A DNA stretch of 23,914 nucleotides from Chloroflexota bacterium (GTDB taxonomy: Bacteria > Chloroflexota > Anaerolineae > Promineifilales > Promineifilaceae), in NCBI GenBank assembly GCA_024223125.1, contig JAAEOP010000545.1:1-23914 (forward strand), given 5' to 3'. Below, piece by piece: positions 8,473 through 15,078 of this stretch. The notes under the pieces are model-generated. The model did no database searches, was not told the origin of the DNA, and was given only the letters and a program-made list of their open reading frames with translations. A program made the position numbers and the translations under genes. How positions within the stretch are numbered: the stretch's first letter is position 1; each line of letters starts with the position of its first letter.

Positions 8473-9435
8473 ATGAGTTTACTAACATCCCATCTACAAC
8501 AAGAATTGCAGCAGCTAACATCACCCACCATTTTAATGGTACAGCCAGACGATAACATCGCCGGGCTGCTGTGTGATCATTTGCCGGATTATGAAACGAG
8601 GGTGGTAGGCAACGGCCGTGACGCCCTCAACCTCTGCCGCAGCGTCCCGCCCGATTTCATCCTCATAGATACCCAACTGCCCGACATTGCCGCCTCTGAA
8701 TTGTTTCAACAACTGCTGCCGATTAAATTCATCAATCACATCCCCGTTTTCTTTTTGGGGCAGCATAACGCCCCCCACGAGCAGTGCATGAACGCTTTAG
8801 AATCTGGCGTGGATGATTATATCAGCAAACCATTTGACATCATCGAACTGCAATTCCGCATTAAAAACGCCCTGCCACAGCCTGCTCAGGCGGTTGATTT
8901 GGTGACCGGGCTGCCCGGCTGGCCGGCAGTCCATCTCGCTTTGGAAAAACAGTTATCCCGATCTGATTGGAGCCTCATCCTTATCAACGTGGAACAGATG
9001 GACAGTTATCATGATCTGTATGGCACGATTGCCGGTCAGCGTGTACGCCGTACACTTGCCGATTTACTGAATGATGTGGTTGATGATCTGGGGGGTAGGG
9101 ATGATTTTGTGGGGATGCTGGTCGAGCAAACTTTTGTCATCATTATTGCCAGCACAACTCCCCAGCAAATGATGATTACTTTGCAGCGCCGTTTTGGGTC
9201 AGCAAGGCGCCAATGGTATTCGCCGATAGAATTAGCCAACGACCGTGTTCAACTGCCAAACGGCCGTCATGCCCCCCTCATGAACCTGAGTTTTGCTCTT
9301 GTGTCCGCCAACTCAGCCCCCTTTGCCAGCAGCCTGGCTGTCATTGAAAAGGCAGAAGCGATTCGCCAGAAAAACCAACCAGACACTGTTTACCAAGACC
9401 AACCATCCTTCAACGCCATTTTTGCTACCAGTTAA
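8473..9435 (+). CDS. Response regulator: receiver plus degenerate GGDEF domain
   Basis: The 320-residue protein starts with a receiver domain (about 18-135): acidic pair D26/D27, phospho-acceptor D66 in FILIDTQLPD and K119 in YISKPFD, but the usual Ser/Thr after beta-4 is Gly (FFLGQ). From about residue 142 a GGDEF-fold domain follows, beginning DLVTGLPGW. Its catalytic signature is lost: the position of GGDEF reads VEQTF (217-221) and the metal-binding DID region reads INVEQ. It should therefore not make c-di-GMP and may act as a sensory or protein-binding module. It is coupled to the kinase (5-nt gap) and probably shares its signal. A helper, decoy or phosphate sink for the ANTAR regulator is an inference. 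Confidence 0.85.
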   Translation: MSLLTSHLQQELQQLTSPTILMVQPDDNIAGLLCDHLPDYETRVVGNGRDALNLCRSVPPDFILIDTQLPDIAASELFQQLLPIKFINHIPVFFLGQHNAPHEQCMNALESGVDDYISKPFDIIELQFRIKNALPQPAQAVDLVTGLPGWPAVHLALEKQLSRSDWSLILINVEQMDSYHDLYGTIAGQRVRRTLADLLNDVVDDLGGRDDFVGMLVEQTFVIIIASTTPQQMMITLQRRFGSARRQWYSPIELANDRVQLPNGRHAPLMNLSFALVSANSAPFASSLAVIEKAEAIRQKNQPDTVYQDQPSFNAIFATS

Positions 9436-9469
9436 TTTTTGTGGCTTTTGGGAATTCGCAAAGTAATCA

Positions 9470-9533
9470 TAGTGTGAAATGTAAAATGTAACACGTAACC
9501 AGAGATGCTTCACGTTTCATGTTTCATGCGAAA
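9470..9533. repeat. Imperfect inverted repeat between the two regulators
   Basis: The interval holds ATGTAAAATGTAACACG and, downstream, CACGTTTCATGTTTCAT, which pair at about 12 of 17 positions. It is one of several intergenic, short-period inverted repeats in the window. It would form a weak hairpin in the kinase-operon transcript ahead of the ANTAR gene. Confidence 0.4.
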
Positions 9534-9579
9534 TCTTACAAAATCCGAAAGACCCAGATTATTTACGGAGAAACGACCT

Positions 9580-10137
9580 ATGCGTATACTCATTGCCGAT
9601 GATGAATCTATCATTCGTATGGGGTTGAAGGGGATGTTGAACGAAATGGGACATGAGGTGGTGGCGGCCAGAAACGGCCGTGAAGCTATCCAAATGGCGC
9701 AGCGACACCAACCCGACCTGGCTATCCTGGACATAAAAATGCCCTACACCGACGGCTTGCAAGCAGCCAAAACCATCTCTCATAACCAGACTATACCTAT
9801 CCTGCTGCTAACTGCCTTTAGCGAACAAGATCTCATCGAAAAAGCGACTGATCTGCCAATTCAAGGGTATCTCATCAAACCCATCAAGCCGGAAGAGTTA
9901 ACGGCCGCCATTGCCATTGCCAGCAAACGGCATGAGGACGTCCTTACCTTGCAGCAGCGAGCCAACAAGCTGGAAGATGCGTTGGCTACTCGTAAATTAA
10001 TTGATCGTGCTAAAGGGAAGTTAATGGCCGGGGGACTATCCGAAGAAGAAGCGTACCGAACGATTCAACAGTGCGCCCGCGACGGCCGTCAGAGTATGCG
10101 TCAGGCAACCCTCGCTATCTTGAAACAAAAACCTTAG
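9580..10137 (+). CDS. ANTAR-domain response regulator
   Basis: A 185-residue antitermination-type regulator. The receiver (1-120) is intact: D7/D8, phospho-acceptor D51 in LAILDIKMPYTDG, Thr in LLLTAF and Lys in YLIKPIKP. A short coiled linker (LEDALATRKLIDRAKGKLM) leads to a C-terminal ANTAR domain (about 130-180: GLSEEEAYRTIQQCARDGRQ), which in characterised members binds paired RNA hairpins and prevents transcription termination. I chose the ATG at 9580 because GGAG (9567-9570) lies 9 nt upstream and the receiver fold begins at once; an upstream ATG at 9505 would add 25 unrelated residues. With the HisKA_2 kinase two genes upstream it forms a plausible signal-to-RNA circuit. The RNA targets are not evident in this window. 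Confidence 0.93.
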   Translation: MRILIADDESIIRMGLKGMLNEMGHEVVAARNGREAIQMAQRHQPDLAILDIKMPYTDGLQAAKTISHNQTIPILLLTAFSEQDLIEKATDLPIQGYLIKPIKPEELTAAIAIASKRHEDVLTLQQRANKLEDALATRKLIDRAKGKLMAGGLSEEEAYRTIQQCARDGRQSMRQATLAILKQKP

Positions 10138-10168
10138 GGTCCATTCGTTTTTAACTTGGTAAGAGCCG

Positions 10169-10378
10169 CTAACAAATAGATATGAAATGTACCGTATTCC
10201 ATTCTTGTAGATTCGCTCTCTCTACCAAATAGAGATGTTCTCTATCGGTCAGCTCTTCACGGATTGTTTCGGCGTCTCCTGTAATCACGGGGCGCCGCAT
10301 CATCATTCCTTCCCAATTGGCCTGGCAAGCGCCAAAAAAGCAAACGCGCAGCGGCCGTTCCTTTTCAACTTTAGCCAT
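10169..10378 (-). pseudogene. Glycosyltransferase remnant with internal deletion
   Basis: The 69-codon frame from the ATG at 10378 begins like a GT4-type glycosyltransferase (PLRVCFFGACQ) and jumps directly to sequence typical of the family's C-terminal nucleotide-binding region (MMMRRPVITGDAETIREELT, then DREHLYLVERANLQ). Some 250-300 residues between these points are missing, so this looks like a large internal deletion that kept frame, followed by loss of the 3' end. A functional mini-protein cannot be excluded but is unlikely. It has a TATAAT 9 nt before the ATG on its own strand. Confidence 0.5.
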
Positions 10379-10387
10379 AGGCGGCAA

Positions 10388-10393
10388 ATTATA
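10388..10393 (-). promoter_or_regulatory. -10 box TATAAT upstream of the glycosyltransferase remnant
   Basis: The minus strand reads TATAAT with its end exactly 9 nt before the ATG at 10378. This is the same spacing as at 22072 and 18362, giving a predicted leader of about 3 nt. No -35 hexamer stands out. Confidence 0.4.
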
Positions 10394-10474
10394 ACGGATT
10401 TCCCGCTTAAGGCAGGGTTAAACAAAATAGCCGGCTTTCTTAAAGATTTTGCCCTTCTGATTTTGTAAATTACC

Positions 10475-10483
10475 TGATATGAT
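10475..10483 (+). promoter_or_regulatory. Extended -10 promoter of the small membrane-protein gene
   Basis: TGATATGAT fits an extended -10 (TGn followed by TATnnT). A start near 10490 would give a leader of about 29 nt that contains the AGAGAGG ribosome binding site. No clear -35. Confidence 0.45.
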
Positions 10484-10518
10484 TGATTTGGAAGAGACAA
10501 GAAAAGAGAGGTAATCTT

Positions 10519-10626
10519 ATGTTACTGCTTGGCATCATCGTGGCCGGGTGGCTGTTTATTAGTGCTGTTATTGTCATTGCTGTTGTCATTGCTGGACAGC
10601 GATTCAGCCATCTTCAGAAATCTTAG
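10519..10626 (+). CDS. 35-residue single-pass membrane protein
   Basis: A small gene shorter than usual annotation cut-offs. The ATG at 10519 is preceded by AGAGAGG with 7-nt spacing and by an extended -10 at 10475. The product reads MLLLGIIVAGWLFISAVIVI followed by AVVIAGQRFSHLQKS. It consists of one long hydrophobic helix (about residues 2-25) with a short positively charged C-terminal tail, which predicts the N-terminus outside and the tail in the cytoplasm. I do not recognise a family. Small proteins of this kind often modulate a larger membrane partner, but no partner is evident here. Promoter, ribosome binding site and composition together support a real gene; hydrophobic composition alone would not. 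Confidence 0.55.
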   Translation: MLLLGIIVAGWLFISAVIVIAVVIAGQRFSHLQKS

Positions 10627-10637
10627 ATCAGTATGCA

Positions 10638-10708
10638 GTTGTCAGTGTTCAATATGCAGTGTTCAGTCTTGTCGGCGAAACGATCACTGAAAACTGATTA
10701 TTGACAAC
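10638..10708. repeat. Intergenic inverted repeat of the TTCAGT type
   Basis: The 23-nt arms 10638-10660 and 10686-10708 pair at 17 of 23 positions. They are made of CAGT/TTCA units like those at 13021-13061, 13630-13665 and 16941-17025. The repeat lies between the converging small membrane-protein gene and the PLP-enzyme gene. It could serve as a terminator-like hairpin, but no U-run follows. Confidence 0.55.
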
Positions 10709-10715
10709 AGGTGTA

Positions 10716-11873
10716 TTACACTGGCACGAGTACCCCCAGAGCGTGCAATAATATATCCAGGTCAGCCTGGTTGTTGTATCCTTGTACTGAAATGCGGATG
10801 AAGTGACGGCCGTTCCAGTCCACCACCGGCGCCTCCACCCGAAACTCATCTAACAAACACTGCTTTAATGCCTGCCCATCCAGCGGCGGCAACGGCATAA
10901 CCCCCATCTGACTATAAAATTGATCTGACCCGTAAATGGAGTGCAGCCCGGTTAAGTCACAGACACGGGTAATCGTTTCGGTTAACAGATCGTGACATTG
11001 TTGGCGCACGGCCGTCCAGCCATAATCTACTTGAAATTGAATCGCCGCCGGCACGGAGAGGTAAGCTGCCAAATCTTGTGTTCCCAACCATTGCTGTGTA
11101 TCCAGAAAAGACGATCCGAATGTAAACGTCTGTTCATCCCCCCAACCCCAACCTACTACCAACGGTTCCACCAAATGCTGCACGTCTGGCCGGACATACA
11201 AAAAGGCTGCTCCTTTTGGGCTGCACAACCATTTATGGGCATTACTTGTATAAAAATCGGCCCCAATAGCATCCATATCCAGCGGCGACTGTCCTAGCAT
11301 ATGTGCCCCATCCACTACCGTCAAAATACCCATTTCACGGGCGCGGGCACAAATCGGCGCTACGGGTAGGGTGACGGCCGTTGAAGAAGACATATGGCTC
11401 AGAAAAATCACTTTAGTTCGTGGCGTCACCCCCTGCCAAAATGCCTCGATAATTTCTGCATCTGATGTGACTGGCAGTGCAATAGGCTGGCGCACATATC
11501 TAAAACCATGTTTACGACTGTAATACGTCCAGGTATTGTTGCAAGCGCCATATTCATGATTCGTCGTCAACACCTCATCTCCAGGCCTCAGAGAGAGCGA
11601 ATGGGCAACCACATTAACGCCAAACGTGGCATTGGGTACATAAACCAGATCATCGGCCGGGGCATTGATAAACGCTCCTAACTGCTGCCGGGCATCAGCC
11701 AGATGTTCGGTCAGGTCGTGGACTAGAAATTGTACCGGCTGCCATTCCAGGCGACGCTGCCACATCTGGTAAACATCAAAAATAGGTTTAGGTGTGGCCC
11801 CAAAGGAGCCGTGATTGAGAAACACAACGTCGGGATCAAGCAGGAATAAGGAACGCAGGTCAGGTGCGGGCAT
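10716..11873 (-). CDS. Class V aminotransferase-fold PLP enzyme, isopenicillin-N-epimerase-like
   Basis: A fold-type I PLP enzyme of 385 residues. It starts with FLNHGSFGATPK (18-29), typical of the CefD branch of class V aminotransferases. PLP contacts follow: the H in TTNHEYGACN, D188 and H191 in TVVDGAHMLGQ, and the Schiff-base lysine K214 in TSNAHKWLCSPKGAAF. The family includes epimerases, cysteine-desulfurase-like lyases and kynureninase-like enzymes; the substrate cannot be read from sequence, and a real beta-lactam role is unlikely without pathway genes. It stands alone, divergent from trxB. No good Shine-Dalgarno precedes the ATG, but TATAAG lies 12 nt upstream. Confidence 0.88.
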   Translation of the reverse strand: MPAPDLRSLFLLDPDVVFLNHGSFGATPKPIFDVYQMWQRRLEWQPVQFLVHDLTEHLADARQQLGAFINAPADDLVYVPNATFGVNVVAHSLSLRPGDEVLTTNHEYGACNNTWTYYSRKHGFRYVRQPIALPVTSDAEIIEAFWQGVTPRTKVIFLSHMSSSTAVTLPVAPICARAREMGILTVVDGAHMLGQSPLDMDAIGADFYTSNAHKWLCSPKGAAFLYVRPDVQHLVEPLVVGWGWGDEQTFTFGSSFLDTQQWLGTQDLAAYLSVPAAIQFQVDYGWTAVRQQCHDLLTETITRVCDLTGLHSIYGSDQFYSQMGVMPLPPLDGQALKQCLLDEFRVEAPVVDWNGRHFIRISVQGYNNQADLDILLHALGVLVPV

Positions 11874-11949
11874 AAAGTTATCTCACTTATATTGATAGGT
11901 CACGGCCGTAAGGCACAATGTCCCCACAGCCGAAAGCGCCCCTATTTTA

Positions 11950-11958
11950 TGCTATACT
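11950..11958 (+). promoter_or_regulatory. Extended -10 promoter for trxB
   Basis: TGCTATACT is an extended -10. Transcription would begin near 11965, leaving a leader of about 130 nt before trxB. The same 9-mer occurs before the DUF433 gene at 22082-22090, and a one-base variant (TGCTATAAT) before rnd. Confidence 0.6.
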
Positions 11959-11981
11959 TCACTCCCGTAAAAACGTAAGAA

Positions 11982-11999
11982 ACGAGTATGAATACTCGT
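11982..11999. promoter_or_regulatory. Perfect 8-bp-arm palindrome in the trxB leader
   Basis: ACGAGTAT-GA-ATACTCGT lies about +17 to +34 from the predicted trxB start. Both 8-nt arms match exactly. As DNA it has the size and symmetry of an operator for a dimeric repressor; as RNA it could fold into a hairpin with a hexaloop. Redox control of trxB would be plausible but is not shown. Confidence 0.5.
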
Positions 12000-12034
12000 C
12001 TAATTGGGGAATTTATTACAAAATCTAATTATCA

Positions 12035-12068
12035 GGTGCGAGGCGCTAATGTGTAAGCGCCTCATACC
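12035..12068 (+). promoter_or_regulatory. Stem-loop in the trxB leader
   Basis: GAGGCGCT and AGCGCCTC (12040-12047 and 12056-12063) form a perfect 8-bp stem around an 8-nt loop, extended outward by GGTGC against ATACC with one wobble and one mismatch. It ends 27 nt before the ATG. There is no T-run immediately after it, so control of translation or a processing site is more likely than termination. Confidence 0.55.
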
Positions 12069-12094
12069 TTTGGGGAAAAAGAGAACAAAACATC

Positions 12095-13024
12095 ATGGAA
12101 AAAGAACGAGTTATTATCATCGGATCAGGCCCGGCCGGATTGACGGCCGCTCTATACACAGGCCGCGCTCAATTAAACCCGCTCATTATTGCCGGTATGC
12201 AAGTTGGCGGACAAATTTCTATTACGGCCGAAGTAGAAAATTATCCTGGTTTTTGGAACGCCGAAAATACCCCCACCGGGCCAGAACTGGTAGAAATAAT
12301 GCAAGCCCAGGCAGAGCATTTTGGGGCGCGGCTGGTTTATGATGAGGTGACGGAAGTGGATTTTAGTCAGCGGCCGTTTACCGTCAAAACCTACGGAAAA
12401 GAATACCAGGCTGACAGCGTCATCGTCACTGCGGGTGCATCCCCGCGCAAGCTGGGTATACCGGGCGAAACAGAATTTATCGGCCGTGGCGTCAGCTACT
12501 GCGGAACCTGTGATGGCTTTTTCTTCCGCGGCAAAGATGTTGTCGTCATCGGCGGTGGTGACAGCGCCTTAGAAGAGGGTATCTTCCTGACCAAATTCGC
12601 CGATAAGGTAGAAGTCATTCACCGTCGCGATGAATTACGCGCGGGGGCTACCCTGCAAAAACGGGCCTTCGCCAACGAAAAAATTTCCTTTGTATGGAAC
12701 AGCGTCATTAAAGAAGTTGTAGGCAACGGCGTGGTGCAAGGCGTTCAGGTGAAAAATGTGAAAACAGGCGAAACCGGCAAGCTAAAAACAGATGGCGTCT
12801 TCATCTTTATCGGCCACTTCCCTAACAGTAAATTCCTGGAAGGCAAACTGGCCATGGATGAAGAAGGGTACGTTATCACAGACGAAAAGATGCGTACCAG
12901 CATCCCCGGCATTTACGCCGCCGGGGAAATCCAAGACCCCCACTTCCGCCAGATTGCTACCTCCGTCGGTCAGGGCGCGGCCGCAGGCATGGAATTGGAA
13001 AAGTGGCTGGCGGAACAGGAGTAA
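12095..13024 (+). CDS. trxB: Thioredoxin reductase TrxB
   Basis: Flavoenzyme that passes electrons from NADPH to thioredoxin. The 309 residues are typical of the low-Mr bacterial form. The FAD-binding motif is GSGPAGLTAALY (10-21), the redox-active disulfide is CGTC at 136-139 (where CATC is the common form), the NADPH motif is GGGDSALEEG from about 153, and the C-terminal FAD motif is GIYAAGEIQDPHFRQ. Everything needed for activity is present. It is transcribed on its own with a structured leader of about 130 nt and an extended -10 at 11950. A 9-bp inverted repeat begins at its stop codon. It is divergent from the PLP enzyme. Confidence 0.95.
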   Translation: MEKERVIIIGSGPAGLTAALYTGRAQLNPLIIAGMQVGGQISITAEVENYPGFWNAENTPTGPELVEIMQAQAEHFGARLVYDEVTEVDFSQRPFTVKTYGKEYQADSVIVTAGASPRKLGIPGETEFIGRGVSYCGTCDGFFFRGKDVVVIGGGDSALEEGIFLTKFADKVEVIHRRDELRAGATLQKRAFANEKISFVWNSVIKEVVGNGVVQGVQVKNVKTGETGKLKTDGVFIFIGHFPNSKFLEGKLAMDEEGYVITDEKMRTSIPGIYAAGEIQDPHFRQIATSVGQGAAAGMELEKWLAEQE

Positions 13025-13061
13025 TCCGTATTCCGTATTCCGTATTCAGTAAACGGATTAC
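13021..13061. repeat. Inverted repeat with tandem CCGTATT units after trxB
   Basis: GTAATCCGT (13021-13029, overlapping the trxB stop) and ACGGATTAC (13053-13061) pair perfectly, enclosing three tandem CCGTATT units. It could act as a hairpin at the transcript end, although no T-run follows. It is similar in style to the other intergenic inverted repeats in the window. Confidence 0.55.
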
Positions 13062-13075
13062 GGTTCACAGTTCAC

Positions 13076-13510
13076 ATGTCCACCTGGCGTTTCATCAAAT
13101 CCTGGTTGTTATACACCTGGGGCGGACTGCACCGTTATTTTGGCAACCAAAACACGATGCAGTCTGAACATGAGCGGGCGGTGCATTATTTCGGCCGTGC
13201 TTATGATGTTGATCCCCGATTTCGCACGGCCCGGTTAAGCCGGGCTGTTTTGTTGGGGCGGGAGTTGGGACGCACCGAGGAGGCGCTGGCTGATTATGCG
13301 GCGCTGCTGGCCGACGACCCCCAATACACACCAGCTTTATTGAATCGTGGCTTGTTGTTGCAGCAAAACGGCAGTTACACCGAAGCCCTTCAAGACCTGC
13401 AAACCTATCTCCAACTTGTCAAATGGGGTGAACATCGCCAGGAAGCCGAACGCATCGTGGCCCTTTTGCAAGAAATCCTGGCTGATTTAGACGAAAAAAG
13501 CGACGATTGA
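13076..13510 (+). CDS. Small TPR protein
   Basis: A 144-residue soluble protein with tetratricopeptide repeats from about residue 33 to 110 (HERAVHYFGRAYDVDPRF, TEEALADYAALLADDPQYTP, TEALQDLQTYLQ). The N-terminal ~28 residues are aromatic and basic (WRFIKSWLLYTWGGLHRYFG) and may pack against a membrane or a partner. It follows trxB by about 50 nt on the same strand with a hairpin in between, so co-transcription is uncertain. No strong Shine-Dalgarno is seen. The function is unknown; the repeat class indicates a binding scaffold. Confidence 0.75.
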   Translation: MSTWRFIKSWLLYTWGGLHRYFGNQNTMQSEHERAVHYFGRAYDVDPRFRTARLSRAVLLGRELGRTEEALADYAALLADDPQYTPALLNRGLLLQQNGSYTEALQDLQTYLQLVKWGEHRQEAERIVALLQEILADLDEKSDD

Positions 13511-13654
13511 CGGAGGACGGCCGACCGGATTTTTTGTTTCCAGGGAAGAATTCACACGTCCTCGTGCGAACAGGTACAAGAGGTACCCGCTCCTCAACAA
13601 GAATTCCGCGCACATTTAGCCCCAGCCTACCGAAAACTGACCACTGAAAGCTGC
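13511..13654. other. Convergent intergenic region
   Basis: 144 bp between the converging TPR and metallopeptidase genes. It holds an ACGGCCGA octamer variant and, at 13630-13665, CGAAAACTGACCACTGAAAG followed by CTGCCTACTGCTCACT, another member of the CAGT-type low-complexity intergenic sequence. No gene seen. Confidence 0.45.
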
Positions 13655-14932
13655 CTACTGCTCACTCATCATTGTCTCCTGCCAGATACGCTCTAAATCT
13701 TCAAAACTGGCGATGGGAGCCACCGTAGCCATGAAATCGTGTAAGGTGGGGCTGGCGGTTCGGATGTCGCGCAGCATGGGGCCGGTGGGGTCGCTGCCGC
13801 CGGCGCCGCCCGGTTCGGCCGAATAAGCGCCGTAAAATGCAAAATACGCCTGGTTCAATTTGCGGATGTTGTACCCATTTTCCACAAATACGTGTCGGCG
13901 AGTTTCCATGTATTCTTCGGCCGCATCAATTTTGCCATCAGCCAGCAGGTCATCTACTTGTACACGAGTGGCGGCCATTTCGGCCCGGAAGTCAAAGGGG
14001 GGCGGCGCATTGGGATCAGGTTCTGGCGGGGGCGGCGGGTTTTCTGGTGGCGGGGGCGGAATCAATTCAGGGTAATATTTTTCAATCATCTGGCTGCCAA
14101 TTTCGCGGTCTATAATGGAGGCGATGGTTTCGTTGATCACCCGCACCTGGGGATCATTGTATAGCAGGCCCACTGGGTAAAAGGTCAGCCAATGGTGTGA
14201 CCATTCGTGGGCTGTCACTTCGGCCAGCCAGTTGAGATTGCTCGTTTCCTGGATCATGGCCGGGTAGGTTCCCAAACCGCCCAGGGGTACGGTTAGAGCA
14301 GAAAGGTTGAGTTGATTGTACACGGCCGTTTCCAAAACTTCCTTATCCAGTGTAGACAAATCTGGCGTTAGGGAAAATTGGTGTGTGCGCTCAATTTGGT
14401 CACGGGGGGAAACGACCAGCAATGTGGGCAGGGGGGTCATGTGCATTAGCACTGGCGGCCACGCCTGCCCGACCAAATCAAACCCTTCGGCCACCAAAAT
14501 ATCACTCACCTGGTCTTGCACGATGGCTTCGGCCAACGGCCGTATCGTAACCATTGCTGCCCGTTTTTCCATCAGTTCCACTTGCAATTCGGCCGACGCT
14601 TCCTGAGAGTCAACCATATCCGGGTTTACATAAATTTGATTGATTTCCCATTCCAACACCTGCACTTGATGGAGCAGTTCCAGATAATCCAGCACCGTTT
14701 GTTTTCGTTCTGTCTGGCTCAAAAATGAATGCCCGTTGGCCAAAGCCGCTTCCGCTTTGGCCAAAAATGCCTCTGTTTCCCAAACCAAAAAATCAAACTG
14801 CTCCTGACTGACAAGCGCTTTAAGCTGGTCATCCTCTGTGCCAAAAGCCGGCCATTCACGCACAAACAACAACAGCCCGCCTAACAGCAAGATACCCAAT
14901 TGCAAACCGATCACAACACGACGCCACATCAT
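13655..14932 (-). CDS. Membrane-anchored putative zinc metallopeptidase (HExxH), family not recognised
   Basis: A 425-residue protein with one N-terminal hydrophobic segment (about 6-24: VIGLQLGILLLGGLLLFV) that predicts an anchor or uncleaved signal, with the rest outside the cell. Residues 242-246 read HEWSH within EVTAHEWSHHWLTFYP, a zinc HExxH signature, and E268 in INETIASIIDRE lies 22 residues later, the spacing expected for the third ligand of a gluzincin. A proline-rich spacer (PPPPPENPPPPPEPDPN) near residues 295-312 separates the catalytic part from a C-terminal helical part. I cannot name the family or substrate. TATCAT lies 6 nt before the first ATG. A zinc peptidase is likely; the biological role is open. 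Confidence 0.7.
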   Translation of the reverse strand: MMWRRVVIGLQLGILLLGGLLLFVREWPAFGTEDDQLKALVSQEQFDFLVWETEAFLAKAEAALANGHSFLSQTERKQTVLDYLELLHQVQVLEWEINQIYVNPDMVDSQEASAELQVELMEKRAAMVTIRPLAEAIVQDQVSDILVAEGFDLVGQAWPPVLMHMTPLPTLLVVSPRDQIERTHQFSLTPDLSTLDKEVLETAVYNQLNLSALTVPLGGLGTYPAMIQETSNLNWLAEVTAHEWSHHWLTFYPVGLLYNDPQVRVINETIASIIDREIGSQMIEKYYPELIPPPPPENPPPPPEPDPNAPPPFDFRAEMAATRVQVDDLLADGKIDAAEEYMETRRHVFVENGYNIRKLNQAYFAFYGAYSAEPGGAGGSDPTGPMLRDIRTASPTLHDFMATVAPIASFEDLERIWQETMMSEQ

Positions 14933-15078
14933 GGGCTAATGATAGGCAAGTTTTGGTGTGGGAACAAGGTGACGGCTGTTGCCTTCACCCACCGCTCACC
15001 CTTAAAATGGAGATTGAGAGATTGGAGGTTAACGGCCGACTACTTGCAACTTACACACTTGCGGCTACGATCAGGTAT

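Noticed and set aside
8905..9435. Active diguanylate cyclase in the second regulator
   Set aside because: GGDEF is replaced by VEQTF and the metal-binding DID region by NVE; catalysis is not expected.
9505..9579. Upstream ATG at 9505 as the start of the ANTAR regulator
   Set aside because: The added 25 residues are encoded by the intergenic inverted repeat, and the start at 9580 has a Shine-Dalgarno.
10235..10468. Plus-strand 77-codon frame across the glycosyltransferase remnant
   Set aside because: The opposite strand has recognisable glycosyltransferase motifs; this frame has none.
10716..11873. A beta-lactam biosynthesis role for the CefD-like enzyme
   Set aside because: No other gene of such a pathway is nearby, and the fold family is used for many substrates.
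11982..12063. The two trxB leader hairpins as an ANTAR-type paired hexaloop target
   Set aside because: The first loop would be ATGAAT (A at 1 but not G at 4), the second loop has 8 nt, and about 40 nt separate them, so the known pattern is not met.
13837..14164. Plus-strand frames opposite the metallopeptidase gene, some Gly/Arg-rich
   Set aside because: They mirror the proline-rich codons of the real gene and have no start signals.
14953..15078. Longer N-terminus for the epimerase
   Set aside because: The extra 42 residues derive from low-complexity intergenic DNA, while the Rossmann motif begins directly at the ATG at 15079.
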